64,000 nt of DNA from Frigoribacterium sp. SL97 (GCF_026625765.1 NZ_CP113062.1:2790001-2854000), one strand, 5' to 3'; shown: positions 45,431-54,251, counted from the first letter of the stretch. Made by a program: numbers and translations. Notes: generated by a model not told the origin, from the letters alone.

Positions 45431-46930
45431 ATGAGCCACCCCGAGCGCGCACGCGACCACCCCGGGGAGGCGCGGGTCGTCGGTCGCTGGCACCGCGCCT
45501 CCCCGGGTCGTCGCGTCGCCGCCGTGCTCGGCGCCCTGGTGGTGGCGTCCACGATCGTGGCCGCCGGGGCGGTCTCGGTGGCTCCGCACTACGGGGACGG
45601 CCGCCCGTGGACGGGGCTCGCGGTCGACGACCTCCGACGGTCGCCGGACGCGACCGGTTGGACGCTCGACCTGGCGGCGACGCTCGCGCCCGACGCCCCG
45701 CGGCGGTGCCTGAACTTCTGGACGTCCCCCGCGGTCGACGGACTCGTGGCGGTCGGCACCTCGGTCGACCTGGACTTCGGGGACGCCCTGGGGGCGCCGG
45801 CCTGCCGCTCGTACGCGTCCGAGGCGAGCACGAGCCTCGTCGGGCTGGTCGAGACGGCCACGGGCACGGTCCGCTGGGTGCACGACCTGGCCCGAGACGT
45901 CCCCGACACCGACGCCCTGAGCATCCCCGCGACGCAGGTCGTCCCCTCGGCCGGTCGCGTGCTGGTGCAGACGCAGACGACGGGGGCGACCGTGCTGGCC
46001 GCCCTCGACCTGCGTGACGGCTCGCTCGTCGAGTCGACCCGCGGCCGGCGCGACCTGCCGAGCGTGAGCGTCGACTCGCGGGGACCCCTGCAGTTGCGCA
46101 CCTTCTCGGGCATCGCCGGGTCGGGCGATCGGTACCAACTCGTCGAGGCCTCGCGTCTGGCCGACCCGGTGTGGGAGGGCGGGGTCGACTCGGGCAGTTC
46201 TCCGGCGCTGCTGAACGACGGCGCCCTCGTGTCACGGGGCGGTGAGACCGTGTTCGTCGACGCCGCCACGGGCCGGGAACGTCCCTTCGCGGCCTCACCG
46301 GACGAGATCGCCGTGCCGCCCGTCGGCTCGCCCGTGACGACCGGGGACGGGCGCCGCGTCGTCGCCTTCGGCATCGAGAGGACCAGGGCCGACGGCACCG
46401 TCGAGGCGCTCGACGAGGACGGGGAGGCCGTCTGGAGCCGACCCACCTCCGGGCGCCGTCTGGCCGTCACGCCGTCCTGCGTGGTCATCGTCACCGACGG
46501 CGACACGGCCGCGGAATGCCTCGATCCCCGCGACGGCTCGGTCCGCTGGAGGACCGACCTCGGCGCCCCGTTCGCGGTCGAGGCCGTGCCGGGTCAGCGC
46601 GCGACCGACGTCTTCGTCGTCGTGCAGCGGTCGGGCGGGTCGCGCCTGCTCGCCCTCGACGGCGCCGACGGGCACACCCGCTTCAGCTCGTCCGTGGGGC
46701 TGCTCGACGACCTCGCGGCGGCGGGCCGGTCGGTGCTCTACCTGCAGACGGAGGACGGTCGCTCGTCGGGGCGGGAGGTCGCGGCCCTCGACCTGGACGA
46801 CGGTCGGCCGCTGTGGGCGACCTCGTCCTCGGGCACCGTGGTGTTCTGGGGCGGTCATCTCGTGCGCATCGACGACCAGGGGGTCGCCCGACGACTCGTG
46901 GACACCGCCCGCGTCGGGGCGACGTCGTGA
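45431..46930 (+). CDS. membrane-anchored PQQ-like beta-propeller protein (copy 1)
   Basis: A 499-residue protein with a cytoplasmic basic N-terminus, one transmembrane segment (29-50) and an extracellular part with repeating W-containing strands (GTVRWVHDL, PVWEGG, EAVWSRP, GSVRWRTD, RPLWATS), suggesting a PQQ-dehydrogenase-like propeller without catalytic residues. Four Cys (C93, C125 and two later) are shared with the next gene and may pair outside the cell. Stop overlaps the next start (GTGA). The two are tandem paralogues. Function unknown. Confidence 0.75.
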   Translation: MSHPERARDHPGEARVVGRWHRASPGRRVAAVLGALVVASTIVAAGAVSVAPHYGDGRPWTGLAVDDLRRSPDATGWTLDLAATLAPDAPRRCLNFWTSPAVDGLVAVGTSVDLDFGDALGAPACRSYASEASTSLVGLVETATGTVRWVHDLARDVPDTDALSIPATQVVPSAGRVLVQTQTTGATVLAALDLRDGSLVESTRGRRDLPSVSVDSRGPLQLRTFSGIAGSGDRYQLVEASRLADPVWEGGVDSGSSPALLNDGALVSRGGETVFVDAATGRERPFAASPDEIAVPPVGSPVTTGDGRRVVAFGIERTRADGTVEALDEDGEAVWSRPTSGRRLAVTPSCVVIVTDGDTAAECLDPRDGSVRWRTDLGAPFAVEAVPGQRATDVFVVVQRSGGSRLLALDGADGHTRFSSSVGLLDDLAAAGRSVLYLQTEDGRSSGREVAALDLDDGRPLWATSSSGTVVFWGGHLVRIDDQGVARRLVDTARVGATS

Positions 46931-48371
46931 GGGCGGGGCGTCGACTCGCCGTGGCCTACGCCGCCGTGGTCCTGGCGACGCTGGCGACCACGGTGCTGGT
47001 CGCGCCGACGCAGCCCGAGTACGGGTCGGACCCGCCGTGGCAGGGCATCGCCGTCGACGACCTCCGACAGGAACCCGGCACCACCGGGTGGCGCGTCGAC
47101 CTCCGTGCCGCTCTCGCCCCCGGGGCCCCCGCCGAGTGCCTCCGCTACCGGGCGACGCCCGTCGCGCAGGGGCTCGCGCTCGTGAGCGCGGCCGGCGCCT
47201 GGACCTACGGATTCGCCAACGACGGCGACTGCGCCACCCCGACCCAGGGAGTCGGCACGCGCATCGGAGCACTCGACGTCGACCGCGGCACCTTCCGCTG
47301 GGTGCACGACGTCGCCGACGACCTCGCCGGGCTCGGCCTGACCGGCCCGGCCCTCGTCTCGTCCGTGACGGCGGTGCACGAGGCGGGCCTCGTGCTCGTC
47401 CGGGCCTCGGTCGACGGCGAGCAGGTGCTGATGACGTTGTCGGTCGAGACCGGGCGACCCGTCGAGGTGGTCGAGACCGGTTCGGCGGGTGACGGGGACC
47501 AGTTCCAGACCGTGGGGGCCGTCGTGGTGACCGGTCGGCAGCAGGGCGTCGGCGGCGTCTACCGCTACGACCTGCGCGACGCCCGCGACCTCGACCGCGT
47601 GACGTGGAGCGGACCCGCCTCGACCACGGGCGTCGCCCTCGCGCTGAGCGACCGGTTGGTCGTCGCGCGGGCCGACGGCTCGGTCCAGGTCGACCTCGCC
47701 ACCGGTACCGAGCGCCCCTGGGCGGCACGGCTCGACCGCCTCATCGGCTACGTCGTCCACGACGACGTCGTCTACGCCCCCGAGGAGGCGCGGCCACGGG
47801 ACGAGGGGACGCCGGCTTCGTCGCGTTGACCGCCGACGGCGAGCGCCTCTGGAGCTCGGACCGGGACGTCCGGGGCGGCTACTCGGTGACGCGCTCCTGT
47901 CTCGCCGTCACCGACGTGCGCGCGCAGACGGTGACCTGCCTCGACCTCGCGACGGGAGACGTGCGGTGGACCGACCCGGCGTCGAGCTCGTCCGCCGTCG
48001 ACGGCCTGCCCGGCCAGACCGACGACCGCGTCTTCGCGACGGCGACCGCCGCAGGCCCGGGGCCCGTGGTGGTCCGTGCGCTCGACGGCTCCAGCGGCTC
48101 GGCCGGCGCCCGCCTGTCGCTGCCCGACGGAGCCGTCCTCGCGGCGGCGGGCCGGACGGTCGGCTACGCCCTGGCCTACGGCACCTCGGGTGGGCGGTCG
48201 ACCCTCGTCGCGTTCGACCTCTCGAGCGGGCGCGCCCTCTGGGAGCACGCCGCGGAGCTGCAGGTCTACGCCTGGGCGGGGCGGCTGGTGGACGTGGACG
48301 TCGAGGGGGTAGCGCGGGTGCTGGTCTCCCCCGAGCGCCTCGCCGTCCCGACGGTCTCCTCCGGGGGGTGA
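46927..48371 (+). pseudogene. membrane-anchored PQQ-like beta-propeller protein (copy 2), frameshifted
   Basis: GTG start overlapping copy 1. One transmembrane segment (6-26), then PPWQGIAVDDLRQEP, which lines up with RPWTGLAVDDLRRSP of copy 1; the Cys positions (C71, C102, later two) and W-blades also match. The reading frame stops at 47829, while the matching C-terminal half continues in the next frame to 48371. Adding one G to the run at 47805-47808 joins them into 481 residues that align with copy 1 across the break. Sequence error or true loss cannot be told apart here. Confidence 0.75.
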
Positions 48372-48387
48372 CGCTTCGCCCACTCCG

Positions 48388-48405
48388 TTCGAACACGTGT
48401 TCGAA
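48388..48405 (+). promoter_or_regulatory. LexA (SOS) box upstream of alkB-like gene
   Basis: TTCGAACACGTGTTCGAA is a perfect 18-base palindrome whose core CGAACACGTGTTCG fits the actinobacterial LexA consensus CGAACRNRYGTTCG at every position. It ends eight bases before the -10 and would cover the -35 region of the alkB-like promoter. Confidence 0.85.
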
Positions 48406-48412
48406 TCGGGCG

Positions 48413-48418
48413 TAGGGT
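48413..48418 (+). promoter_or_regulatory. -10 box of alkB-like gene
   Basis: TAGGGT ends six bases before the ATG, so transcription should begin at or next to the start codon. No ribosome site exists upstream, in keeping with a leaderless mRNA. Confidence 0.55.
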
Positions 48419-48424
48419 GTCGGC

Positions 48425-49069
48425 ATGAGCCTCCCCTTCACCGCCTCGCTGCTGGACGGCCTGTCCGACGGCCCCGACCTCGCGCCGCTCGTCGGGCGAG
48501 TCGACCACCTCGACCTCGGCGAGGGCGCCTGGCTGGACGTCGTCCCGGGCTGGGCGTCGAATTCCGACGCCCTGTTCGAACGTCTCGTGACCGACGTGCC
48601 GTGGCGAGCCGACCGCCGCCAGATGTACGACCGGGTGGTCGAGGTGCCCCGGCTCGTCTCCTCCTACGACGCGGGCGACGCGCTCCCCGATCCGGTGCTC
48701 GCCCAGGCTCGAGACGACCTCAACGCGTACTACGCGCTCGAGCGTGGCGCCCCCGTCGAGCAGCGCTTCGACCGGGCGGGGCTGTGTTTCTACCGGACGG
48801 GCGACGACAGCATCGCCTGGCACGGCGACCACGTGGGGCGCACGATCGACCGCGACACGATGGTGGGCATCCTCTCGCTCGGGGCACCGCGCACGCTCGC
48901 GGTGCGGTCCCGATCGACCGGCACGACCCGGCGGTTCCCGCTCGGCCACGGCGACCTCCTGGTGATGGGCGGCAGCTGCCAGCGGACCCACGAGCACGCC
49001 ATCGCCAAGACCAAGAAGGCCGTCGGCCCGCGAATCAGCGTGCAGTTCCGACCAGTGTGGCCCACCTAG
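48425..49069 (+). CDS. AlkB-like 2-oxoglutarate/Fe(II) dioxygenase
   Basis: A 214-residue oxidative demethylase of the AlkB family, which repairs N1-methyladenine and N3-methylcytosine in DNA. Iron ligands H133 and D135 (AWHGDHVG) and H191 (EHAIAK), and 2-oxoglutarate-binding R203 and R209 (PRISVQFR), are present. RQMYDRVVEVPRL fits the nucleotide-recognition lid. The upstream LexA box predicts induction by DNA damage. E. coli alkB is instead under Ada control. Confidence 0.9.
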   Translation: MSLPFTASLLDGLSDGPDLAPLVGRVDHLDLGEGAWLDVVPGWASNSDALFERLVTDVPWRADRRQMYDRVVEVPRLVSSYDAGDALPDPVLAQARDDLNAYYALERGAPVEQRFDRAGLCFYRTGDDSIAWHGDHVGRTIDRDTMVGILSLGAPRTLAVRSRSTGTTRRFPLGHGDLLVMGGSCQRTHEHAIAKTKKAVGPRISVQFRPVWPT

Positions 49070-49156
49070 CCCGCCTCTGACGGACCGGCCGGCCGCGCGG
49101 ACCACGGGGCCGTCGCTCGTATGCTGTGCACACGATCGACGACGAGGTGGACGAGT

Positions 49157-50188
49157 ATGCCGGCAACCCGTGACGACGTGGCGCGTCTGGCAGGCGTCTC
49201 GTCGAGCACCGTGTCGTACGCCATCAGCGGGCGACGGACCATCTCCGTCGCCACCCGCCGCCGGGTCGAGGCGGCGATGGCCGAGCTGAACTACACCCCC
49301 AACGCGTTCGCCCGGGGTCTCGCCGGAGCACGGGGCGGCATCCTCGCCCTGCACTACCCCTACGGACGCCGCGGCGTCACGTCGTCCGAGTTCGAGTACG
49401 TGGCGGCGGCCACCGACCGGGCGAGAGAGCGCGGCTACCACCTGCTGCTGTGGTCGAACCCCATCGACGACGTCGAAGGACTCGGCAGCCTCGTCAGCGA
49501 AGGCCTCGTCGACGGCGTGATCCTCATGGAGCTCACCGCGCGCGACGACCGCGTCGCCGTGCTGTCGCGGTCGCGCCTGCCGTTCACGAACATCGGTCGC
49601 CCCGACGACGTCGAGGGACTCTGGTTCGTCGACGCCGACTACGACTCGCTGGCCCGACAGGCCGTCGACCACCTCGCCGACCTCGGCCACCGACGCGTGT
49701 TCTTCCTCGGTCAGAGCATCCGGGCCCCCGAGCGCGGGTCGGGTCCGCTCGACCGCACGACGAGGGCGTTGCGCGGCCCGGCCGACGAGCGGGGCCTGTC
49801 GCTCGAGACGCACGCCGCCACCGACTCCGTCCCGGGCGGCCGCCGGGCCTTCGACGCGTTCGCCGCCTCGACGGCCCGCCCCACGGCCGTGCTGGCGTTC
49901 AACGAGATGGCCCTCGCCGGCTTCGTGCAGGCCGCCGCGGCGGCAGGCCTGTCCATCCCGGACGACCTCACGGTGGTCGCACTGAGCATCGGCGACCTCG
50001 CCGCCGAGATGACCTCGCCGCCGCTCACGACCGTCAACCCTCCCGGAGCCGACATCGCGGCCGCCGCGGTCGACGACCTCGTCGACCGCATCGAGGGTCG
50101 ACGTCACGACGCCCCCCACGTCCTCGTCGCACCCCGTCTGGTCGTGCGGGGCACGTCGGCCGCCGCCCCGTCGGAGCGGGCTCGATAG
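49157..50188 (+). CDS. LacI family transcriptional regulator
   Basis: A 343-residue repressor: helix-turn-helix and hinge at 1-60 (TRDDVARLAGVSSSTVSYAISG at the start; the hinge region follows) and a periplasmic-binding-like sensor domain. The ATG at 49157 is preferred over an upstream one because it directly precedes the helix-turn-helix. A TATGCT box lies at 49120-49125. It precedes a sugar ABC transporter, so it is likely its local repressor, released by a sugar. Confidence 0.9.
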   Translation: MPATRDDVARLAGVSSSTVSYAISGRRTISVATRRRVEAAMAELNYTPNAFARGLAGARGGILALHYPYGRRGVTSSEFEYVAAATDRARERGYHLLLWSNPIDDVEGLGSLVSEGLVDGVILMELTARDDRVAVLSRSRLPFTNIGRPDDVEGLWFVDADYDSLARQAVDHLADLGHRRVFFLGQSIRAPERGSGPLDRTTRALRGPADERGLSLETHAATDSVPGGRRAFDAFAASTARPTAVLAFNEMALAGFVQAAAAAGLSIPDDLTVVALSIGDLAAEMTSPPLTTVNPPGADIAAAAVDDLVDRIEGRRHDAPHVLVAPRLVVRGTSAAAPSERAR

Positions 50189-50197
50189 CAGACGCGG

Positions 50198-50226
50198 TTG
50201 CGCGCCTCCTGCGAGTATGTGACACT
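50198..50226 (+). promoter_or_regulatory. promoter of the sugar ABC operon
   Basis: TTGCGC (50198-50203) and GACACT (50221-50226) are separated by 17 bases. Expected start of transcription is near 50233, inside the palindrome that follows. Confidence 0.45.
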
Positions 50227-50228
50227 CA

Positions 50229-50248
50229 TCGTCGACGCGCGTCGACGA
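50229..50248 (+). promoter_or_regulatory. candidate LacI-type operator
   Basis: TCGTCGACGCGCGTCGACGA is a perfect 20-base palindrome with the central CG typical of LacI-family operators. It covers the predicted transcription start of the transporter operon and lies 40 bases after the lacI-family stop. Confidence 0.6.
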
Positions 50249-50317
50249 CGACGTGCGGCGGACGATCACCCCGACAGCACGGGCCGTCCGCTCTTGCGAC
50301 TCAATGAGGAGACACCA

Positions 50318-51676
50318 ATGCGAGCATCCCTGCACCGCCGCTTCACGGGCCCCCTGGCCATCCTGGCGGCGTCGAGCTTCCTGTTGGCCGGATGCTCCGG
50401 CACGGCCGACCCCAACGACCCCAACGCCGGAGGCGCGGGTGGCGGTGACGTCGGAACCGCCGACGGCGTGGTCAACGTCTACGGCACGATCAACGGCGAC
50501 GAGGCGACCCTGCTCGAGCAGTCGTGGGCCGACTGGGAGAAGGCCAACGACATCGAGATCAAGTACACGGGCGACAAGGAGTTCGAGAAGCAGATCGGCA
50601 TCAAGGTGCAGGGTGGCGACACCCCCGATCTCGCGATCTTCCCCCAGCCCGGCCTGCTGGCCGACACGGTCGCCTCGGGCAAGGTACAAGAGCTGCCCGC
50701 CGACGCCCTGGCCAACGTCAAGGAGGGCTGGTCCGAGGACTGGCAGAAGTACGGTCAGGTCGACGGCAAGCAGTACGGGGCCCCGTTGATGGCGAGCGTC
50801 AAGGGCTACGTCTGGTACTCCCCCGCCAAGTTCGAGGAGTGGGGCGTCGAGGTCCCCAAGACCTACGACGAACTCGTCGCCCTGTCCAAGACCATCCAGG
50901 AGAAGACCGGCGGCCCGTCGTGGTGCGCCGGCTTCAACTCGGGCGAGGCCAGCGGCTGGCCCGGCACCGACTGGGTCGAGGACCTCGTCCTGCGCGAGGC
51001 CGGACCCGACGCCTACGACTCGTGGGTCGCGGGAGACACCGAGTTCACCGACCCCGAGATCAAGGCCGCGTTCGACTCGGTCGGCGACATCCTGCTCGAC
51101 CCGACCCTCGTCAACGCCGGCTACGGCGACGTGAAGTCGATCAACTCGACGGCCTTCGGAGACGTCGCGACCAACGTGGCGAACGGCAGCTGCGCCCTGA
51201 CCCACCAGGCCTCGTTCTTCGAGGGCTTCCTGACGGCGGCGAACAACGCCAGCGGACAGCCGGCGACGGTCGCCGAGGACGGCGACGTCTGGGCCTTCCT
51301 CACCCCGCCCATGAAGGAAGGCGACCCCGCAGCCGTCACCGGCGGTGGCGAGTTCGTCGCGGCGTTCTCGAACGACGACGACACCGCCAAGGTGCAGGCC
51401 TACCTCGCCAGCGCCGACTGGGCGAACAGCCGCGTCTCGCTCGGCGGAGTCATCTCGGCCAACAAGGGACTCGACCCCGAGAACGCCGGTAGCGACCTGC
51501 TGAAGGGCGCCGTCGAGATCCTGCAGGGCACCGACACCACCTTCCGCTTCGACGGTTCCGACCTGATGCCCAAGTCGGTCGGCTCCGACAGCTTCTGGAA
51601 GGGCATGGTCGACTGGATCGACGGCACCGACACCGACACGGTGCTCGACGAGATCCAGGCCGGCTACACCTCGTAA
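50318..51676 (+). CDS. ABC sugar transporter, substrate-binding lipoprotein
   Basis: A 452-residue solute-binding lipoprotein: basic start, hydrophobic 10-24 and lipobox LAGC with C26. The mature part follows the family-1 carbohydrate-binding fold (MSV-type GYVWYSPAKFEEWGVEVPKT region). GAGGAG is eight bases before the ATG. It resembles binding proteins of alpha-glucoside systems, but the substrate is not certain. No ATPase gene is in the cluster; a shared MsiK-type ATPase elsewhere is likely. Confidence 0.88.
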   Translation: MRASLHRRFTGPLAILAASSFLLAGCSGTADPNDPNAGGAGGGDVGTADGVVNVYGTINGDEATLLEQSWADWEKANDIEIKYTGDKEFEKQIGIKVQGGDTPDLAIFPQPGLLADTVASGKVQELPADALANVKEGWSEDWQKYGQVDGKQYGAPLMASVKGYVWYSPAKFEEWGVEVPKTYDELVALSKTIQEKTGGPSWCAGFNSGEASGWPGTDWVEDLVLREAGPDAYDSWVAGDTEFTDPEIKAAFDSVGDILLDPTLVNAGYGDVKSINSTAFGDVATNVANGSCALTHQASFFEGFLTAANNASGQPATVAEDGDVWAFLTPPMKEGDPAAVTGGGEFVAAFSNDDDTAKVQAYLASADWANSRVSLGGVISANKGLDPENAGSDLLKGAVEILQGTDTTFRFDGSDLMPKSVGSDSFWKGMVDWIDGTDTDTVLDEIQAGYTS

Positions 51677-51686
51677 CACCCGCGCC

Positions 51687-51715
51687 ACAGGGGCCACCGC
51701 ACGTCGGTGGCCCCT
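51687..51715 (+). terminator. hairpin between binding-protein and permease genes
   Basis: Perfect 12-base arms (CAGGGGCCACCG and complement) with a five-base loop, ten bases after the stop. Probably a partial terminator or 3'-end stabiliser that raises binding-protein mRNA over permease mRNA. Confidence 0.7.
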
Positions 51716-51807
51716 GACCCCGCGCCCGCTCGCCGCCCCGCTCGCCGATCCGAGCGGCGGCGGCGACGGGTCGCGTCCTGCTCGGACCCGAACGTGAAAG
51801 GACAGAG

Positions 51808-52947
51808 ATGTCCAGTTTCTTCCAGTGGCTGGCGGGAATCCCGCCCCTGGCGCAGATCCCCTTGATCCTCATCGCCTTCACCGCCCTCGTGGCCGTGGTG
51901 CTCGTCTTCGTCGAGTTCGCCCCCCGCCGAGGCACGCAGTACACGATCATCCGACTGGCCGTCTGCGTGGTCGTCCCGGTCGTCGTGCTGCTGGCGTTCG
52001 GCCTCTACAACTCGGTCATCTGGGTCGCCGCCGTCGCGGCCGTCCTGGGAGGCGGACTGTTCCTGCTCGACTACCGCTCGAAACGCGGTGCCGGCTACTC
52101 GCTGCAGCTGATCGCCTTCATGACCCCGGCCGTGTTCTTCCTCGTCATCGGCCTGATCTACCCGACCATCACGACCGCCGGCCAGGCCTTCATGAAGAAC
52201 GACGGATCGGGCTTCGCCGGGCTCGACAACTTCGTCTGGGTGTTCACGAGCCCCGACGGCCTGACCGCCTTCGGCAACACTCTCGTCTGGGTGCTGCTCG
52301 CACCGATCACGGCGACCGCGATCGGCCTCGCCTACGCCGTCTTCATCGACAAGAGCCGGGGCGAGAAGTTCCTCAAGCTGCTCGTGTTCATGCCGATGGC
52401 CATCTCGTTCGTCGGCGCCTCGATCATCTTCAAGTTCTTCTACGACATCCGCCAGGGAGAACAGATCGGCCTGCTCAACGGCATCCTCGTCGCCTTCGGC
52501 GGCCAGCCGGTCGACTGGCTGGGGCTCGAACCGTGGAACACGCTGCTGCTCGTGATCGTGCTGATCTGGACCCAGGCCGGATTCGCCATGACGGTGCTGT
52601 CGGCAGCGATCAAGGGCGTCCCCGCCGAGCAACTCGAGGCGGCGTCGCTCGACGGCACCAACGGGTTCCAGGCGTTCCGGCACATCACCGTCCCCGGCAT
52701 CCGAACGACCATCATCGTCGTGCTGACGACCATCTCGATCGCCTCGCTGAAGGTCTACGACATCGTCTCGGCCATGACCGGCGGACGCAACGACACGACG
52801 ATCCTCGCGTTCGAGATGGTCCGGCAGTTCCAGCTCGGCAGCCGTACCGGCTACAGCTCGGCGCTGGCGGTCATCCTCTTCGTGCTCGTGCTGCCGATCG
52901 TCATCTACAACGCCCGCCAGATCCAGAAGCAGAGGGAGATCCGATGA
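51808..52947 (+). CDS. ABC sugar transporter permease (MalF-like)
   Basis: A 379-residue permease with the EAA loop EAASLDGTNGFQAFRHITVPGI split here as EAASLDGTNG and FRHITVP (about 271-290), which contacts the ATPase. The core six helices follow about residue 95; before them are three additional hydrophobic segments (about 14-34, 46-66 and 68-85) not usual in this family. AAAGGACAGAG precedes the ATG. Its stop overlaps the next permease (ATGA). Confidence 0.9.
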   Translation: MSSFFQWLAGIPPLAQIPLILIAFTALVAVVLVFVEFAPRRGTQYTIIRLAVCVVVPVVVLLAFGLYNSVIWVAAVAAVLGGGLFLLDYRSKRGAGYSLQLIAFMTPAVFFLVIGLIYPTITTAGQAFMKNDGSGFAGLDNFVWVFTSPDGLTAFGNTLVWVLLAPITATAIGLAYAVFIDKSRGEKFLKLLVFMPMAISFVGASIIFKFFYDIRQGEQIGLLNGILVAFGGQPVDWLGLEPWNTLLLVIVLIWTQAGFAMTVLSAAIKGVPAEQLEAASLDGTNGFQAFRHITVPGIRTTIIVVLTTISIASLKVYDIVSAMTGGRNDTTILAFEMVRQFQLGSRTGYSSALAVILFVLVLPIVIYNARQIQKQREIR

Positions 52948-53927
52948 CTGCCACACCCACCCCCGTCGGGGTCGCCGTCGGCTCGGGCACCGAGAGACAG
53001 CTCAAGCGAGGAATCGCGAAGATCGAGACCTCGAGCGGCAAGCTGAAGAAGGGCACGACCAGCCGCGGCGCCACCATCGCCGCGTTGATCATCGCCGTGA
53101 TCTGGACCCTGCCCACGGCCGGGCTGTTCATCTCGTCGTTCCGGCCCGCGAACGACATCAAGACCACCGGCTGGTGGACCGTCTTCGCCAACCCGGGGTT
53201 CACGCTCGACAACTACGTGAACGCCCTCAACTCGGGCGACAGCCTCACGCTCGGGAAGGCGTTCCTGAACTCGCTGGTGATCACGTTGCCGGCGGCGCTG
53301 ATCCCGATCACGATCGCCAGTCTCGCTGCGTACGCGTTCGCCTGGATCGACTTCAAGGGACGCAACACGATGTTCGTCCTGGTGTTCGCCCTGCAGATCG
53401 TCCCCATCCAGATGGCTCTCGTGCCGCTGCTGCGACTGTTCTCGGACGGTCTGCGCATCGGCGGTCTGTACATCCTGCCGGGGCTCGGGGTGAACGGTCT
53501 CGACGGCTCGTTCGCGAAGGTCTGGATCGCCCACACGATCTTCGCCCTGCCGCTGGCCATCTTCATGCTGCACAACTTCATCTCCGAGATCCCGGCCGAG
53601 GTGATCGAGGCCGCCCGCATGGACGGCGCCGGTCACGGACAGGTGTTCTTCCGCATCGTGCTGCCGCTGTCGATGCCCGCGATCGCCTCGTTCGGCATCT
53701 TCCAGTTCTTGTGGGTCTGGAACGACCTCCTCGTGGCCACGGTCTTCACCTCGGGCCAGGGCTTGCCGATCACGAAGGCACTGCAGGACCTCTCGGGGTC
53801 GTACGGCCAGTCGTGGGAGCTGCTCACGGCCGGGGCGTTCATCTCGATCATCGTGCCGCTCATCGTGTTCTTCGCCCTGCAGCGGTTCTTCGTGCGCGGC
53901 CTGCTGGCCGGCGCCACGAAGGGCTGA
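52944..53927 (+). CDS. ABC sugar transporter permease (MalG-like)
   Basis: A 327-residue inner-membrane permease with six helices after a 45-residue polar N-terminus and the EAA loop IEAARMDGAGHGQVFFRIVLP split as IEAARMDGAG and FFRIVLP. It pairs with the preceding permease to form the channel. The overlap of four bases shows co-translation. The transcript ends at the strong hairpin just downstream. Confidence 0.92.
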   Translation: MTATPTPVGVAVGSGTERQLKRGIAKIETSSGKLKKGTTSRGATIAALIIAVIWTLPTAGLFISSFRPANDIKTTGWWTVFANPGFTLDNYVNALNSGDSLTLGKAFLNSLVITLPAALIPITIASLAAYAFAWIDFKGRNTMFVLVFALQIVPIQMALVPLLRLFSDGLRIGGLYILPGLGVNGLDGSFAKVWIAHTIFALPLAIFMLHNFISEIPAEVIEAARMDGAGHGQVFFRIVLPLSMPAIASFGIFQFLWVWNDLLVATVFTSGQGLPITKALQDLSGSYGQSWELLTAGAFISIIVPLIVFFALQRFFVRGLLAGATKG

Positions 53928-53940
53928 GCCCGTCGCAGCA

Positions 53941-53976
53941 CGAGAGACCGCCAGGCGACCGCCTGGCGGTCTCTCG
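53941..53976 (+). terminator. terminator of the ABC operon
   Basis: Perfect 17-base arms (53941-53957 and 53960-53976) around AC, beginning 13 bases after the permease stop. Its stem CCGCCAGGCG recurs in the tRNA-Glu terminator 130 bases away. Confidence 0.85.
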
Positions 53977-54010
53977 TCATGTCGTCCGGTCTTGCGCCGT
54001 GCCGGGCCGT

Positions 54011-54055
54011 GTCGGACCGTGTCGGGTCGGACCGTGCCGGGTCGGACCATGCGGG
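54011..54055 (+). repeat. tandem 15-bp repeats
   Basis: Three adjacent near-identical 15-mers (GTCGGACCGTGTCGG, GTCGGACCGTGCCGG, GTCGGACCATGCGGG); a further partial copy begins at 54066. They lie between the two terminators in DNA with no gene. No function is apparent. Confidence 0.6.
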
Positions 54056-54090
54056 GCCGTGCCGTGTCGGACCACGTACCGGAAACGAAA

Positions 54091-54118
54091 AAACCGCCAG
54101 GCGAGAGCCTGGCGGTTT
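54091..54118 (-). terminator. tRNA-Glu terminator
   Basis: Perfect 12-base arms (AAACCGCCAGGC and complement), four-base loop, then on the minus strand a run of six T followed by CGTTT. A classic intrinsic terminator ten bases after the tRNA 3' end. Confidence 0.9.
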
Positions 54119-54125
54119 CTGTCGG

Positions 54126-54204
<79 letters not shown>

Positions 54205-54221
54205 GTATTTGCAACTCGTCG

Positions 54222-54251
54222 AGTATGCCACACCCCGCGAGCCCGTCACAA
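54222..54251 (-). promoter_or_regulatory. tRNA-Glu promoter
   Basis: On the minus strand TTGTGA (54251-54246) and CATACT (54227-54222) are separated by 18 bases; the start would be near 54215, ten bases before the mature tRNA 5' end. Confidence 0.65.

Noticed and set aside
54011..54080. CRISPR-like array
   Set aside because: Repeats are adjacent with no spacers, only 15 bases, and no cas gene is present.
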